A stretch of DNA of 64,000 bases from Triticum aestivum. Taxonomy: Eukaryota; Streptophyta; Magnoliopsida; Poales; Poaceae. The position numbers were made by a program, and so were the translations under genes. The notes under the pieces are model-generated. The model was not told the DNA's origin. It saw only the letters and a program-made list of their open reading frames with translations, and did no database searches. How positions within the stretch are numbered: position 1 is the first letter of the stretch; each line of letters starts with the position of its first letter. Location of the stretch: NCBI RefSeq assembly GCF_018294505.1, contig NC_057808.1, positions 353,450,696 through 353,514,695 on the forward strand, in the 5' to 3' direction. Below, in pieces: positions 1 through 11,700 of this stretch.

Positions 1-1
1 G

Positions 2-3000
2 CGTGAGTTCCGCAACCTCACCCAAGGCAACAAAACTGTCGAAGCTTATCAGCGGGAGTTTCTGGACTTGTCCCGCTATGCTAAAGAAGACATTGCAACT
101 GATGCACGCAGACAGGAGAAGTTCCGTGATGGCCTTCAAGCTGACATCAAGCTCGCACTTCTAGTGCATGACTTTGCTGATTTCTCCACCTTGGTGAACA
201 AGGCCATCAATGTCGAAACTGGTCTGCAGGAATACCAGAGCTCTCACAGGCGCAACCGTGACACGGGCTCATCTTCGGGCTCGCCCGCACAGAAGCGTAA
301 GATATGGATCCCGAACAGCATGTACCGTCCAAATGCATCTGCCCCAAGGCAGACCTATGCTGCACCTCGTCTGCCTCCACCACCATCTAGGCAGTCAAGA
401 CTTCCAGCTCCACCATCCCAAGCTCCTGTTCCCACTCCGAATAATGGCTTGTGCTTCAGGTGTGGTCAACCAGGACACCGTGCTAGAGAATGCAACCAGA
501 ACCAGAATCAACTGGCCCTTCCAGCAACTGGCCGTGGTAACAATCAGCCTCGCAACAACAATGCTAAGTCTTATGGTCGTGCTCATGCCAACCACGTTGA
601 TCTCAACGAAGCTCAAGACCAGCCTGCTACTGTGATGGGTACACTCCTCGTAAATTCAGTACCAGCATCCATTTTATTTGATACAGGTGCATCGCATTCA
701 TTCATGTTAGAAGATTTTGCATACAAGCACGACATTAAATGTGAGGAGATGAACACTTCGGTACTGGTCAAAACCCCCATGGGACAGTGTCAAACCTCCT
801 TGGTTGGCATTTATGTACCCGTGGAAATCGAAGGGCTGGAATTCTATGCCTCTCCCATTATCCTGAAGACGTCTAACATCGACCTCATTTTGGGTATGGA
901 TTGGTTGAAAGCGCATACTGCTTCTATAGTTTGCGCCACTAAGACCGTCCATCTGCTACACCCTTCAGATGAAATAGTTGCTTACCAAGCTCATCTGGTG
1001 CAAAATGCCGAGGCAAGGCTCTATGCATTGAATGCATTGAACGCTGCACCACTCGAGGGCATTGAAAACATTCCCGTCGTGCGTGAATTCCTCGACGTCT
1101 TCCCTGAAGAACTTCCAGGGATTCCCCCTGCTAGAGCTGTCGAATTCATCATCGACTTGAAACCAGGCACCACTCCTATAGCCAAGCGACCCTACAAAAT
1201 GCCGCCGCATGAACTCCTTGAGCTTAAGGAGGAAATCGACAAATCTCTTCGCAAGGGATTCATTCGCCCAAGTTGCTCTCCTTGGGGAGCACCTTCTCTC
1301 TTTGTCAAGAAGAAGGATGGGACTAACCGATTGGTTCAAGACTACCGCCCTATAAACCAAGCTACCATTCAGAATAAATACCCTCTTCCTCGGATCAATG
1401 ATCTTTATGATCAACTGGCGGGTTCATCAGTGTTCTCTAAGCTCGACTTGAGGTTGGGTTACCACCAGATCCGTGTTCGCGAAGAGGATATCCCAAAGAC
1501 CGCCTTCGTGACTCGATATGGTTCATACGAGTACACCGTCATGTCTTTCGGTTTAACCAATGCTCCAGCCACCTTCTCTCGTCTGATGAACTATATATTC
1601 ATGGATTACCTCGACAAGTTCGTCGTGGTTTATCTGGATGATATCCTGGTATTTTCCAAGAACGAAGAAGAACATGCCGAACATCTTCGACTTGTGCTGG
1701 AGAAGCTACGAGAGCATCAACTATATGCCAAGTTCTCCAAATGTGAATTCTGGTTACCGGAAGTAACCTATCTTGGGCATGTCATCTCTAAGGATGGTAT
1801 TGCCGTCAACCCCGAGCGAGTTCAGGCTATTCTTGATTGGACTCCTCCCAAGAACGTTAAGCAAGTCAGAAGTTTTCTCGGTCTCGCCAGCTATTGCCGT
1901 CAATTCGTCGAGAACTTCTCTAAGATCGCCAGGCCTCTGACTAACCTGTTGCATAAGGGTGTCAAGTTCCAATGGACAGACAAATGTCAGGAAAGTTTCC
2001 AGGCACTCAAAGACAAGTTGACTTCTGCTCCAGTTCTAGCTCCACCTGATACTAAGAAGGACTTTGTCATTTACTGCGACGCTTCCCGTCAAGGATTAGG
2101 CTGTGTCCTAATGCAAGACCGCAAGGTGATTGCTTATGCCTCTCGGCAATTGCGCCCTCACGAAGAGAACTACCCAGTTCACGACCTCGAACTTGCTGCT
2201 GTCATTCATGCGCTGAAGCAGTGGCGACATTACCTTCTCGGTAATCGTTGCGAGATCTTCACTGACCACCAAAGTCTGAAATATCTGTTTACTCAGCCAG
2301 ATCTGAACCTCCGTCAACAGAGATGGATGGAGCTTGTNNNNNNNNNNAGCAGTGGCGACATTACCTTCTCGGTAATCGTTGCGAGATCTTCACTGACCAC
2401 CAAAGTCTGAAATATCTGTTTACTCAGCCAGATCTGAACCTCCGTCAACAGAGATGGATGGTGCTTGTTGCAGACTTTGACTTGGGTATTTCCTATACGC
2501 CAGGCAAGGCTAATGTAATGGCTGATGCCTTGAGCCGCAAGTCTTACTGCAACCACCTCCAGGTTCACAAAGTTCAGCCATCGCTTGTTGAAGAATTCAG
2601 GAAGCTGAACCTCCATATTGTTCCTCCGGGTGCACTCACTCCCCCTCCTAAGGAGTTTGGCAAGGTGAACCTCCACGTTGTTACCCAGGGTTCCCTCAAT
2701 ACCCTAGTTGCTAAACCAGATCTCGTGGATAGCATCAAAAGGCTACAGAAGTATGACTCTGAAGCCCACAAGATTAAGCGCTACCTCGCAGAAGGAAAGC
2801 CCTCATTCTTCACCATTGCTGAAGATGGCACCCTATACTTCAAGGGCCGCCTAGTGGTGCCATGTGCAGAGAAAAACCTGGATATGACACAGGAAGTTAT
2901 GAAAGAAGCTCATGATACACCTCTGTGTATCCATCCTGGTAGTACAAAGATGTACCAAGACATCCGTCAGAGATTCTGGTGGTCTAATATGAAGCAAGCC

Positions 3001-4175
3001 ATTGCTCGTTATGTTGCTGAGTGTGACGTTTGCCGTCGTATCAAAGCAGAACATCAAAGGCCTGCTGGAACTCTGCAACCTATCTCTATTCCTGAATGGA
3101 AATGGGACCATGTTGAGATGGACTTCGTCACTGGATTTCCCAAATCACAGAAAGGTAATGATGCTATTCTTGTCGTCATTGACCGACTTTCCAAAGTTGC
3201 ACATTTTCTGTCGGTCAAAGAAACGATCACTGCTAGCCAGTTGGCAACGCTCTACATGACCAGGATTGTTTCACTCCACGGTATTCCATTGGTTATCAGC
3301 TCAGACCGTGGCAGCTTATTCACTTCAAGATTCTGGGCAAGTTTCCAAGAAGCTATGGGAACTCATCTGTCATTCAGTACTGCGTTTCATCCTCAATCGC
3401 AAGGGCAAGTTGAACGCGTCAACCAAGTTCTCGAAGACATGCTTCGAGCTTGTGTTATTTCCTTCGGCAAGAAATGGGAGGAATCTCTCCCGTATGCTGA
3501 GTTCTCTTATAATAATAGCTATCAAGCTAGTCTGAAGATGGCCCCCTTCGAAGTGTTATATGGACGAAAGTGCCGAACCCCTCTGAACTGGTCAGAAACT
3601 GGGGAACGTCCACTCTTCGGTCCGGATATTATCCAAGATGCCGAAGAACAAGTCCGCATTATTCGTGAGAATCTCAAGACTGCTCAGTCANNNNNNNNNN
3701 TCAGAAGAGTCAGTATGACCGTCATCATAAAGACATGGTCTATCAACCTGGCGAAAAGGCTTATCTTCGAGTCACACCTATGAAGGGTGCTCACCGCTTC
3801 GGGATCAAGGGCAAACTAGCTCCTCGCTATATTGGCCCATTCACTATTCTCGAAAGGCGTGGAAAAGTGGCATACCAACTGGAGCTACCGCCGAACCTTT
3901 CTCAGGTTCACGATGTGTTCCATGTGTCACAGCTCCGCCGTTGCTTCAAGGATCCAATCCGAGCTGTGGATCATGAAGTGCTCGAATTGCAGCAAGACCT
4001 CTCCTATAAGGAACATCCGGTCCGCATTCTCGACCAAGCTGAACGCCGCACACGTCAGAAGGCGATCAAGTTTCTCAAAGTCCAGTGGTCGCACCATTCT
4101 GAAGATGAGGCCACTTGGGAACGAGAGGATCGTCTGCGCGAAGAATACCCCGCACTGTTTCCTTCTACCTTCTAA
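2..4175 (+). CDS. gag-pol polyprotein, partial at 5' end and crossed by two assembly gaps
   Basis: The polyprotein packages and copies the element RNA and integrates the cDNA. The gag C-terminus is followed by a CCHC zinc knuckle ([14 protein letters not shown], 452-493), the protease motif LFDTGAS near 675-695, the reverse transcriptase box YLDDIL at 1631-1648, RNase H ([10 protein letters not shown] near 2075, TDHQSLK near 2262 and again near 2393), the integrase HHCC region near 2910-3040 and the integrase acidic triad near 3121, 3304 and 3412. A chromodomain ([19 protein letters not shown]) occupies about 4020-4160. The frame changes at 2338 and 3691 only because of the N runs: collapsing the 121-bp duplicated overlap with its 10 N restores the frame, and a true second gap of 2 bases, as predicted by the related element at 26.5 kb, would do the same. 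No internal stop is seen. The stop codon is TAA at 4173-4175. Confidence 0.92.
2217..2468. repeat. 121-bp duplicated overlap around a 10-N gap
   Basis: Bases 2217-2337 and 2348-2468 are the same sequence with one mismatch (A versus T near the end), separated by ten N at 2338-2347. This is the pattern of two contigs whose true overlap was not merged. The RNase H segment is therefore present twice in the assembly but probably once in the genome. Confidence 0.9.
3691..3700. other. assembly gap of 10 N inside integrase
   Basis: Ten N interrupt the C-terminal part of the integrase. Alignment with the homologous codons of the second element (26530-26545) suggests that only two bases are really missing. 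Confidence 0.85.
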
Positions 4176-4192
4176 ATCTCGGGACGAGATTT
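4174..4192 (+). promoter_or_regulatory. hairpin overlapping the pol stop, next to the polypurine tract
   Basis: AAATCTCG, loop GGA, CGAGATTT forms a perfect 8-bp stem that begins inside the TAA stop codon. The same hairpin lies before the polypurine tract of the other two Tekay-like elements at 27009-27025 and 41637-41655. The function is unknown. Confidence 0.6.
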
Positions 4193-4196
4193 CTTG

Positions 4197-4210
4197 TAGT
4201 GGAGGAGATT
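4197..4210 (+). promoter_or_regulatory. polypurine tract
   Basis: The purine-rich stretch GTGGAGGAGATT lies immediately before the TG of the 3' LTR. It is the expected primer site for plus-strand cDNA synthesis. Confidence 0.8.
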
Positions 4211-7200
4211 TGTAACACCCCGAGAATCATGCTACAGTAACTCCCTGTGAATAAGCTAATCATGTTGCTAAACAGGGCTTGATCACATTTGAATCACATT
4301 CCTTTTCAAACTCCTAATTCAAACTTCAAATTAAAATTAAAGTGGAAAATAAAAGTTTTCAAAAATTTGAACAAAAATGTTCGGTGGGTGCCAAATAATA
4401 CACTGGTAATTATGGTGGAGAAAACACATTTTTATAAAATACCTAAATACTTTTAAATGAAATAAAACAGAAAAGAAAATAAACAAATAAAAAGAAAAAG
4501 CAAAAGAACACAGCACAGACAAAGAAAAAGAAAAAAAAGAGAGAAGGCCCTTCCCCCCACTGGACCGCTGGCCCAACTGGGCCGACCCCCGGCCCAGCCA
4601 GCCTAGCCCATCTCCCACTCCCCCTCGCCCCCTTCCCTGTTCCCCCGACCGGGGTCGGAAAAGGGGCCGTCCCCGCCGCACCCCCTCGCCGGCGACGGGG
4701 AGGATAAGGGCGCCAGCTCCCCCCCGCCTCCTCGGGCCTCTCTCCCACTCGCCCCGCTCTCCTCTCGGCCCCTGCGCCTCCCTCTTCCTCCCCCAGATCC
4801 GCGCCGCTCTCTTCTTCCCCACGCCTGACGCGCTCGCCGCCGTTCCCGTCGTTCACACGGCCACCGTGCCCCAATCGCCACCTCGCCGTGTCATACGCCG
4901 TCGCCGCCCTCGACTACACCACCTCCGCCTCTCCGTTGAAGCTCGGAGCCACTGCAACGGCCTCCCCGAGCTCGTCTTCAACTTCGGACGCCGGCGACCC
5001 CCTCCTTCCCCGGCGCCGACCTGCTGCTCCTAAGCTCTCACCGGCCTCCGTGTGCCGCGCGGTGAGCCTCTCCCCCCTCCTCCCCTGTCCTTTCTCTCTC
5101 GCGCGCCCCCTAGCTTCTTCCCCACGCGCGCCCGAAAGCCGCGGCGCGGAGCTCACCGCCGGCGGGTCTCCGGTGACCTTATGGTCACGGGCTCAAGCCC
5201 GTTGCACTCCCCACCTCGCGTAGATGCCCCCCAGCCCTTCCGCTTGCTCGATTGCCCGCCGTAGCCTCGTTTCCGTCGGGCACCCGTGCGCGCCGCCGCC
5301 TCCGCCGCTCGCCGGCGCCGATTCCGGCCAAGTCCGGCGAAGCCCCGGCCACCCCTGGATGCGGCGCTGCGAGCCCTTTCGAATGGGTCTAGCCCCGCTC
5401 CTCCCCGAGCCCTGTAGCGCGATTCCGGCCAACTCCGGCGAGGGGCCGCCGCTGTTTTTGTCGCCGGAGTTGCTCCGGCGCCGGCCGCCGACGTGGCTGG
5501 CCTGGGCCCCCCCAGTGCCACTGCTAGTGGGCCCGTGGGCCCCGTTGACTGGGTCCACCCAGTCAACGTGCTGACTGGGCAGGCCCAGCCACTGACATGC
5601 AGGCCCCGCCGCAAAAAAATAAATAAAAGAAAAAACGAAAAGGAAAATGTTTTATAAATAAAAATAATTAATTAATCTAATCACTCACTGACAGGTGGGC
5701 CCAGTAGTTAATTAACTAAAAATTAATTAGTTTAATCTTCTGTTAACCCACTGTCTATGACAGGTGGGTCCCCCGTGTCAGTTTTGACCAGTCAACCGGA
5801 CTGTTGACCGCTGACGTCACTCATACGTCATGCTGACGTCATATCCCTTTTTCTGTTAATTAAATAATTCCAGAAATTCAAATAATCTTTGAAAATTCAT
5901 ATCTTTTAAACCGTAACTCGGATGAAAATGTTTTCTATATGAAAGTTGCTCAGAACGACGAGACGAATCCGAATACGCAGTCCGTTCGTCCACCACACCT
6001 CCCTAACGTATCGAACTAGCAACTTTCCCCCTCCGGTCCTCTGTCCGAAAACGCGAAACATCGGGAATACCTCCCGGATGTCCCCCCCTTCGCCGGTACC
6101 ACCTAATGTCGCGTTAGGACACACCTAGCACCGTTCATTGTCATGTCACGCATCGTCATGCTTATGTTTGCATTGTATTTACTGTTTCTTCCCCCTCTTC
6201 TCTCCGGTAGACTACGAGACCGACACTGCTGCTGCCCAGTTCGACTACGAAGTCGACGACCCCTCCTACTTGCCAGAGCAACCAGGCAAGCCCCCCCCCT
6301 TGATCACCAGATATCGCCTAATTCTTCTCTATACTGCTTGCATTAGAGTAGTGTAGCATGTTACTGTTTTCCGATATCCTATCCTGATGCATAGCCTATC
6401 CTTGCTACTACTGTTGTTACCTTTACCTGCAATCCTACATGCTTATTATAGGATGCTAGATTTCCATCAGTGGCCCTACATTCTTGTCCGTCTGCTGTGC
6501 TATACTATCGGGCCGTGATCACCTGGGCGGTGATCACGGGTATATACTTATATACTACATACATGACACATGTGATGACTAAAGTCGGGTCGGCTCGTAG
6601 GAGTACCCGCAAGTGGATCTTTGTGGCGGAGCGACAGGGCAGGTTGAGACCACCCAGGTGAGAGGTGGGCCTGGCCCTGGTCGGCGTTCGCGGTTACGTA
6701 ACACGCTTAAGGAGATCTTGGTATTTTATCTGAGTCTGGCCATTTGGTCTATACGCACTAACCATCTACGCAGGAGTAGTTATGGGTATCCCGGCGTCGT
6801 GGTATCAGCCGAAGCCTTCTTGACGTCAGCGACTGAGTGGCGCGCGCCGGATTGGACTGGAACGCCACTAGGCTAGGTGCAGGTGTGCATAGGGCGATGG
6901 GCCCAGACCCCTGCGCGCATAGGGTTAGACCGGCGTGCTGACCGCTCTGTTGTGCTTAGGTGGGGCTGCGACGCGTTGATCTTACGAGGCCGGGCATGAC
7001 CCAGGAAAGTGTGTCCGGCCAAATGGGATCGAGCGTGTTGGGTTATGTGGTGCACCCCTGCAGGGAAGTTTATCTATTCGAATAGCCGTGTCCCTCGGTA
7101 AAAGGACGACCCGGAGTTGTACCTTGACCTTATGACAACTAGAACCGGATACTGAATAAAATACACCCTTCCAAGTGCCAGATACAACCTGGTGATCGCT

Positions 7201-7906
7201 CTCTAACAGGGCGACGAGGAGGGGATCGCCGGGTAGGATTATGCTATGCGATGCTACTTGGAGGACTTCAATCTACTCTCTTCTACATGCTGCAAGATGG
7301 AGATGGCCAGAAGCATAGTCTTCGACAGGACTAGCTATCCCCCTTTTATTCTGGCATTCTGCAGTTCAGTCCACTGATATGCCCCTTTACACATATACCC
7401 ATGCATATGTAGTATAGCTCCTTGTTTGCGAGTACTTTGGATGAGTACTCACGGTTGCTTCTCTCCCTCTTTTCCCCCTTTCCTTTCTATCTGGTTGTCG
7501 CAACCAGATGTTGGAGCCCAGGAGCCAGACGCCATCGTCGACGACGACACCTACGACACTGGAGGTGCCTACTACTACGTGCAGGCCGCTGACGATGACC
7601 AGGAGTAGTTAGGAGGATCCCAGGCAGGAGGCCTGCGCCTCTTTCGATCTGTATCCCAGTTTGTGCTAGCCTTCTTAAGGCAAACTTGTTTAACTTATGT
7701 CTGTACTCAGATATTGTTGCTTCCGCTGACTCGTCTGTGATCGAGCACTTGTATTCGAGCCCTCGAGGCCCCTGGCTTGTATTATGATGCTTGTATGACT
7801 TATTTATGTTTTAGAGTTGTGTTGTGATATCTTCCCGTGAGTCCCTGATCCTGGTCGTACACATTTGCGTGCATGATTAGTGTTCGGTCAAATCGGGGGC
7901 GTCACA
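4211..7906 (+). repeat. 3' LTR (3,696 bp)
   Basis: The LTR starts TGTAACACCCC directly after the polypurine tract and ends GGGGGCGTCACA. It has an AT-rich start, an A-rich tract with AAATAAAAAG near 4480-4550, a GC-rich block (about 4550-5580), then an AT-rich middle and a conserved last third. The last third is close to the LTR of the element at 33546-45636, including the same 3' terminal sequence, while the first part has diverged. The long minus-strand ORFs over the GC-rich block are composition shadows. Confidence 0.9.
6211..7608 (+). other. putative spliced reading frame inside the LTR (first element)
   Basis: A pyrimidine-rich tract ending CCGGTAG is followed by a 75-bp open exon (6211-6285, DYETDTAAAQFDYEV-type residues) that ends CCAG before GCAAGC, a GC-type donor. 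A second exon starts after CAACCAG at 7508 and runs to the TAG stop at 7606-7608; it is rich in D, Y and A and ends AADDDQE. The intron of 1,222 bp joins codon position one to positions two and three, giving a continuous frame. The same arrangement is found in the four other long LTRs of the window. The upstream exon and start codon, probably in the GC-rich block, could not be identified. No known domain is recognised, and the function is unknown. Confidence 0.45.
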
Positions 7907-8789
7907 CCTTCAAAGTGAGATTTTCTAAGGTGGTACCGATACTGTCGCAGAGCAGACTGAAAAACATGAGTGCATGCTTGTTTAGTTGCATCATCTTTCG
8001 GATCCAACTTGAACCTCATCTGTTGAAAAAAGAATGCGAGTCTTATTAGGAGGAAGCTATAAAGTATGGGACAGAGCAAGACAATATTACTAATTGCGAT
8101 GAATAACATTACTTACAGATAAATGGTCAAGGAAGGTGTTAAACTGGGTATTGTCTTTCTCATTCCTGTACTGGATCCACGTTGGGAGGATACGTGCATG
8201 ACACCTAACGGCAACGGCTGCCTCTGATACTAACTTGGCTGACGCTGTAGCTTCACGTGGCCTTTTTAAACCTGCCTCAAAATGGATCTCCATTCTGCCT
8301 CCTTTAGATTTTGTTAATCTGTCAAGCATTATCCCTGATGTCTGTTTCCGCTTGCGTCGTGGTGCTAGTTCAACAACGAATATGGAAAGTCTTAGTGTAC
8401 ATCAAACTATGAGAGTACATATAAAGGAGCATGCAACTGCAACTTGACTCGGTCAGGTACCGTCTTGGTGTTGATGCTCATGAGGTTCATCTGACCTTGC
8501 CAAGTCCTGTTGTCTCGGCAGTGCTTCGGAAGTAGTGTTACGTGTGAAGGCAGCTTGGGAACTGGCCAGTTCCGGAGCAAACGAACGAGTTACTCGTTGA
8601 GATGCTGGTACAGTTGAAGCGGATGCTGCAGCTGGTGGAGCAGGTGATACTGTGTTTGTAGATTTAGCCGGTGGACTTGGACCTTCTACTGCACTATAAG
8701 TACCAGCAGAATCTGGACGGCCGATCCTTTTCCGTTTCACCCGACGAGTAACACCACTCCCTACTATATTATTTTCCTTGCTCTTTTTT

Positions 8790-11700
8790 GACTTTGCCAT
8801 GTCAAGCCGTACCCACAACACAAAAGAATAAAATCGCTCTTCAGAACTCATTGATGCATGATACAGACAAGCAATACTTTGATGTAAGACAACTGTATGA
8901 GGATGGAATATGTAAGGAAAACAGGACGGCATGACATATTCACAGCTACGATGTGTAAACTAAGGAGAAGGATTTTCAAGAAAATAGAAGTGATGCAAGC
9001 TAGACACCATATGAAAGATGCAACCAATATTACTCTGCCAAGTTAAAAGTGTATTGTCCTAAGTGGCAATTCGAAAAATTAGAAGCAGTACAACGTAGAA
9101 ATCAATGCAAGATGCAACCACTATCAAACTGCCATGTTAAAAGTGTCCAATCATGAGTGGCTGATGCGAGATACACAACAGCAGTACTTTGATGTAAGAA
9201 CATGGTATGATAGATAGATGCAGTGTATTCTAGACACAGAATGCCATGTCATATGCACATGTATAACGTATGAACTCAGCAGGTGCAATTTAATCAAAAT
9301 AGAAGAAATACAGGCTAGAGAACATATGCAACATGAAACCAATTATCACACTGTGAACTTAGAGCAAGCACCTGCGATGGAGTATGGGAGATGAACTCAT
9401 CATGTAGACTTGGGACTTCAACTTCATTAGCAGTAGCAGTGGAAAATCTAGAGAGTCTCTGTTTGCGTCGGTGCGGAGGACCACCAACATCCCCTAACTT
9501 ACTCTTTTCCTTCCTATTTTCTAATATTGCCTTATGAAGTCAAAACCACAAGAAGATGAATAAAATTAGCTCTGCATAACTGGTTGATGCATGATACAGA
9601 CGAACACTACTTTGATGTAAGGCAAGCGCAGGATAGGAGGATGGAATATATACAAAAAAAGACAGTGTTTCATATTCACACGTACGATAGGAGGATGGAA
9701 TATGTATGAAAAAACAGTAAGCGGAAGGCATTTCAACAAAATTAGAATAAATGAAAGCTAGGCACCATATGAACATGCAACCAATATCACTCTATCAGGT
9801 AAAAAGTGTCTCATCGTAAGTGCCATTTCAAGAAATTAGAAGCAGTACAAGCTAGAAGACAATGCAAGATACAACCTACATCACAGTCCCAAGTTAAATG
9901 TGTCTTACGGGTAAGTGATCGTTGCAGGTATAAGTTGTAAGCTACGCAGATGCAATTCAACATAATCAGAAGCAATACAAATTAGACATCATACGTAAAA
10001 CGCAACCACATATAATAGTTCCAAGTTAGAGCAAGCACCTGTGATGGTGGAGTAGGGGAGATGTGCTCATCATGTACATGTATCTTCTAGAAACAGGAAC
10101 ACGTGTCATATTCACAGGCATTATGTGTAAAGTAAGCAGATGCAATTCAACAAAGTTAGAAGCAATGCAAACTAGACATCATACACAACATGCAACCACA
10201 TATAATAGTGCCAAGTTAGAGCAAGCACCTGTGATGGTGGAGTAGGGGAGATGTGCTCATCATCTACACAACTACGTTGACTGTCTAGCCTTGCGTTCTC
10301 TTGCGAATCTTGTTGGGAGGATGGCGGAGTAGAATCTGTAGAGAACCTCCGTTTTAGTTGCTTGGAAGGACCACCATCATCCAATGCCTTGCCAATTTCC
10401 TTCAGCTTTATTGATTTTGCATTGTGAGGTCAAACCGACAAGAAAAACGAATATAATTCGCTCTTCAGAACTCATTCATGCATGATACTGACGAACACTA
10501 CTCTGATGAAAGGCAAAGTCATGATACGAGGATGGAATATGTACGGAAAAATGGACGGCTTGACATATTCACACCTATGATGTGGTAACTAAGCAGAAGG
10601 CACTTCAAAAAATTAGAAGCACTGCAAACTAGACACCATATGAAAGGTGCAATCAATATCACTCTGCCAAGTTAAAACTGTCTCGTCATAGGTGGCGTTC
10701 ATCAAACTAGAAGCAATACATGCTAGAAATCATATTCAAGACGCAAACCAATATCACACTACCAACTTAAAGGTGTTCCATCATAAGTGACTGATGCAAG
10801 ATACACAAGAAGAGTAGTTTCATGTAAGAACATGGTGTGATAGACAGATATAGTATGTACCAAAAATAGGAAAGCGTGTCATATTCACACGTATCATGTG
10901 TAAGCTAAGTAGATGCAGTTTACACTAATTAGGAGCAATACAAGCTAGACACCATATGCAACATGCAACCAGATATCACACTGCCAAGTTAGAGCAAGCA
11001 CCTTGGATGGTGGAGTAGGGGAGCGGAGACTTGGACCTTGTAATGCACTATCAGTACAAGGAGAATCGGTACAGATGCTCCGTTTACGTTGCTGCAGAGG
11101 ACCACCATCATCGCCTTCCTTACTCTTTTCCTTCCTCTTTCTTGATTTTGCCTTGTCAAGTCAAACCCACAAGAAAAAGGAATAAAATTTTCTCTTCAGA
11201 ACTCATTGATGCATGATACTGACGAACACTACTTTCATGTAAGGCAGCCGCATGATACGAGGATGGAATATGTATGAAAAATAGGACGGCGTGACATATT
11301 GACATGTATGATGTATAAAGTGTAAACTAAGCACAAGGTGCTTGAACTTGTTAGAAGCAATGCAAGCTAGAAACCATATGAAAGATGAAACCAATATCAC
11401 TCTGCCAAATTAAAAGGGTGCCCTAACAAATGTATTTGACCAAATTAGAAGCAATACATGGCAACAGGCTAGAAATAATATGCAATATGCAACGAATAAA
11501 GGTGACTCATCATAAGTGATTGATGCAGGATACAGAAGAGAGGTAGTTTCATGTAAGAACAAGGTTAACACATAGATGTAGTGTGTACCAAAAATAGGAA
11601 GGCATGTCATATTCACAGGTATAATGTGTAAACTAAGCAGATGCAATTTACCCTAATTAGAAGCATTACAAGCTAGACACCGTATGCAACATGCAACCAC

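Larger units (their letters stand above)
1..7906 (+). mobile_element. Tekay-like chromovirus LTR retrotransposon, 5' end outside window
   Basis: The window opens inside the gag gene of a Ty3/gypsy element and continues through protease, reverse transcriptase, RNase H, integrase and a C-terminal chromodomain, then a polypurine tract and one complete 3' LTR. The order of domains with integrase last and a chromodomain after it is the hallmark of chromoviruses; the very long LTR fits the Tekay/Del clade. The element ends in CA at 7906 and the next five bases (CCTTC) are the expected right copy of the target duplication; the left copy lies outside the window. The coding part shows no nonsense codon, so it may have been active recently. 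The family name is not assigned. Confidence 0.9.

Noticed and set aside
4337..5614. Minus- and plus-strand ORFs in the GC-rich block of the first LTR
   Set aside because: They overlap in several frames, are not conserved in the related LTRs, and are explained by base composition.
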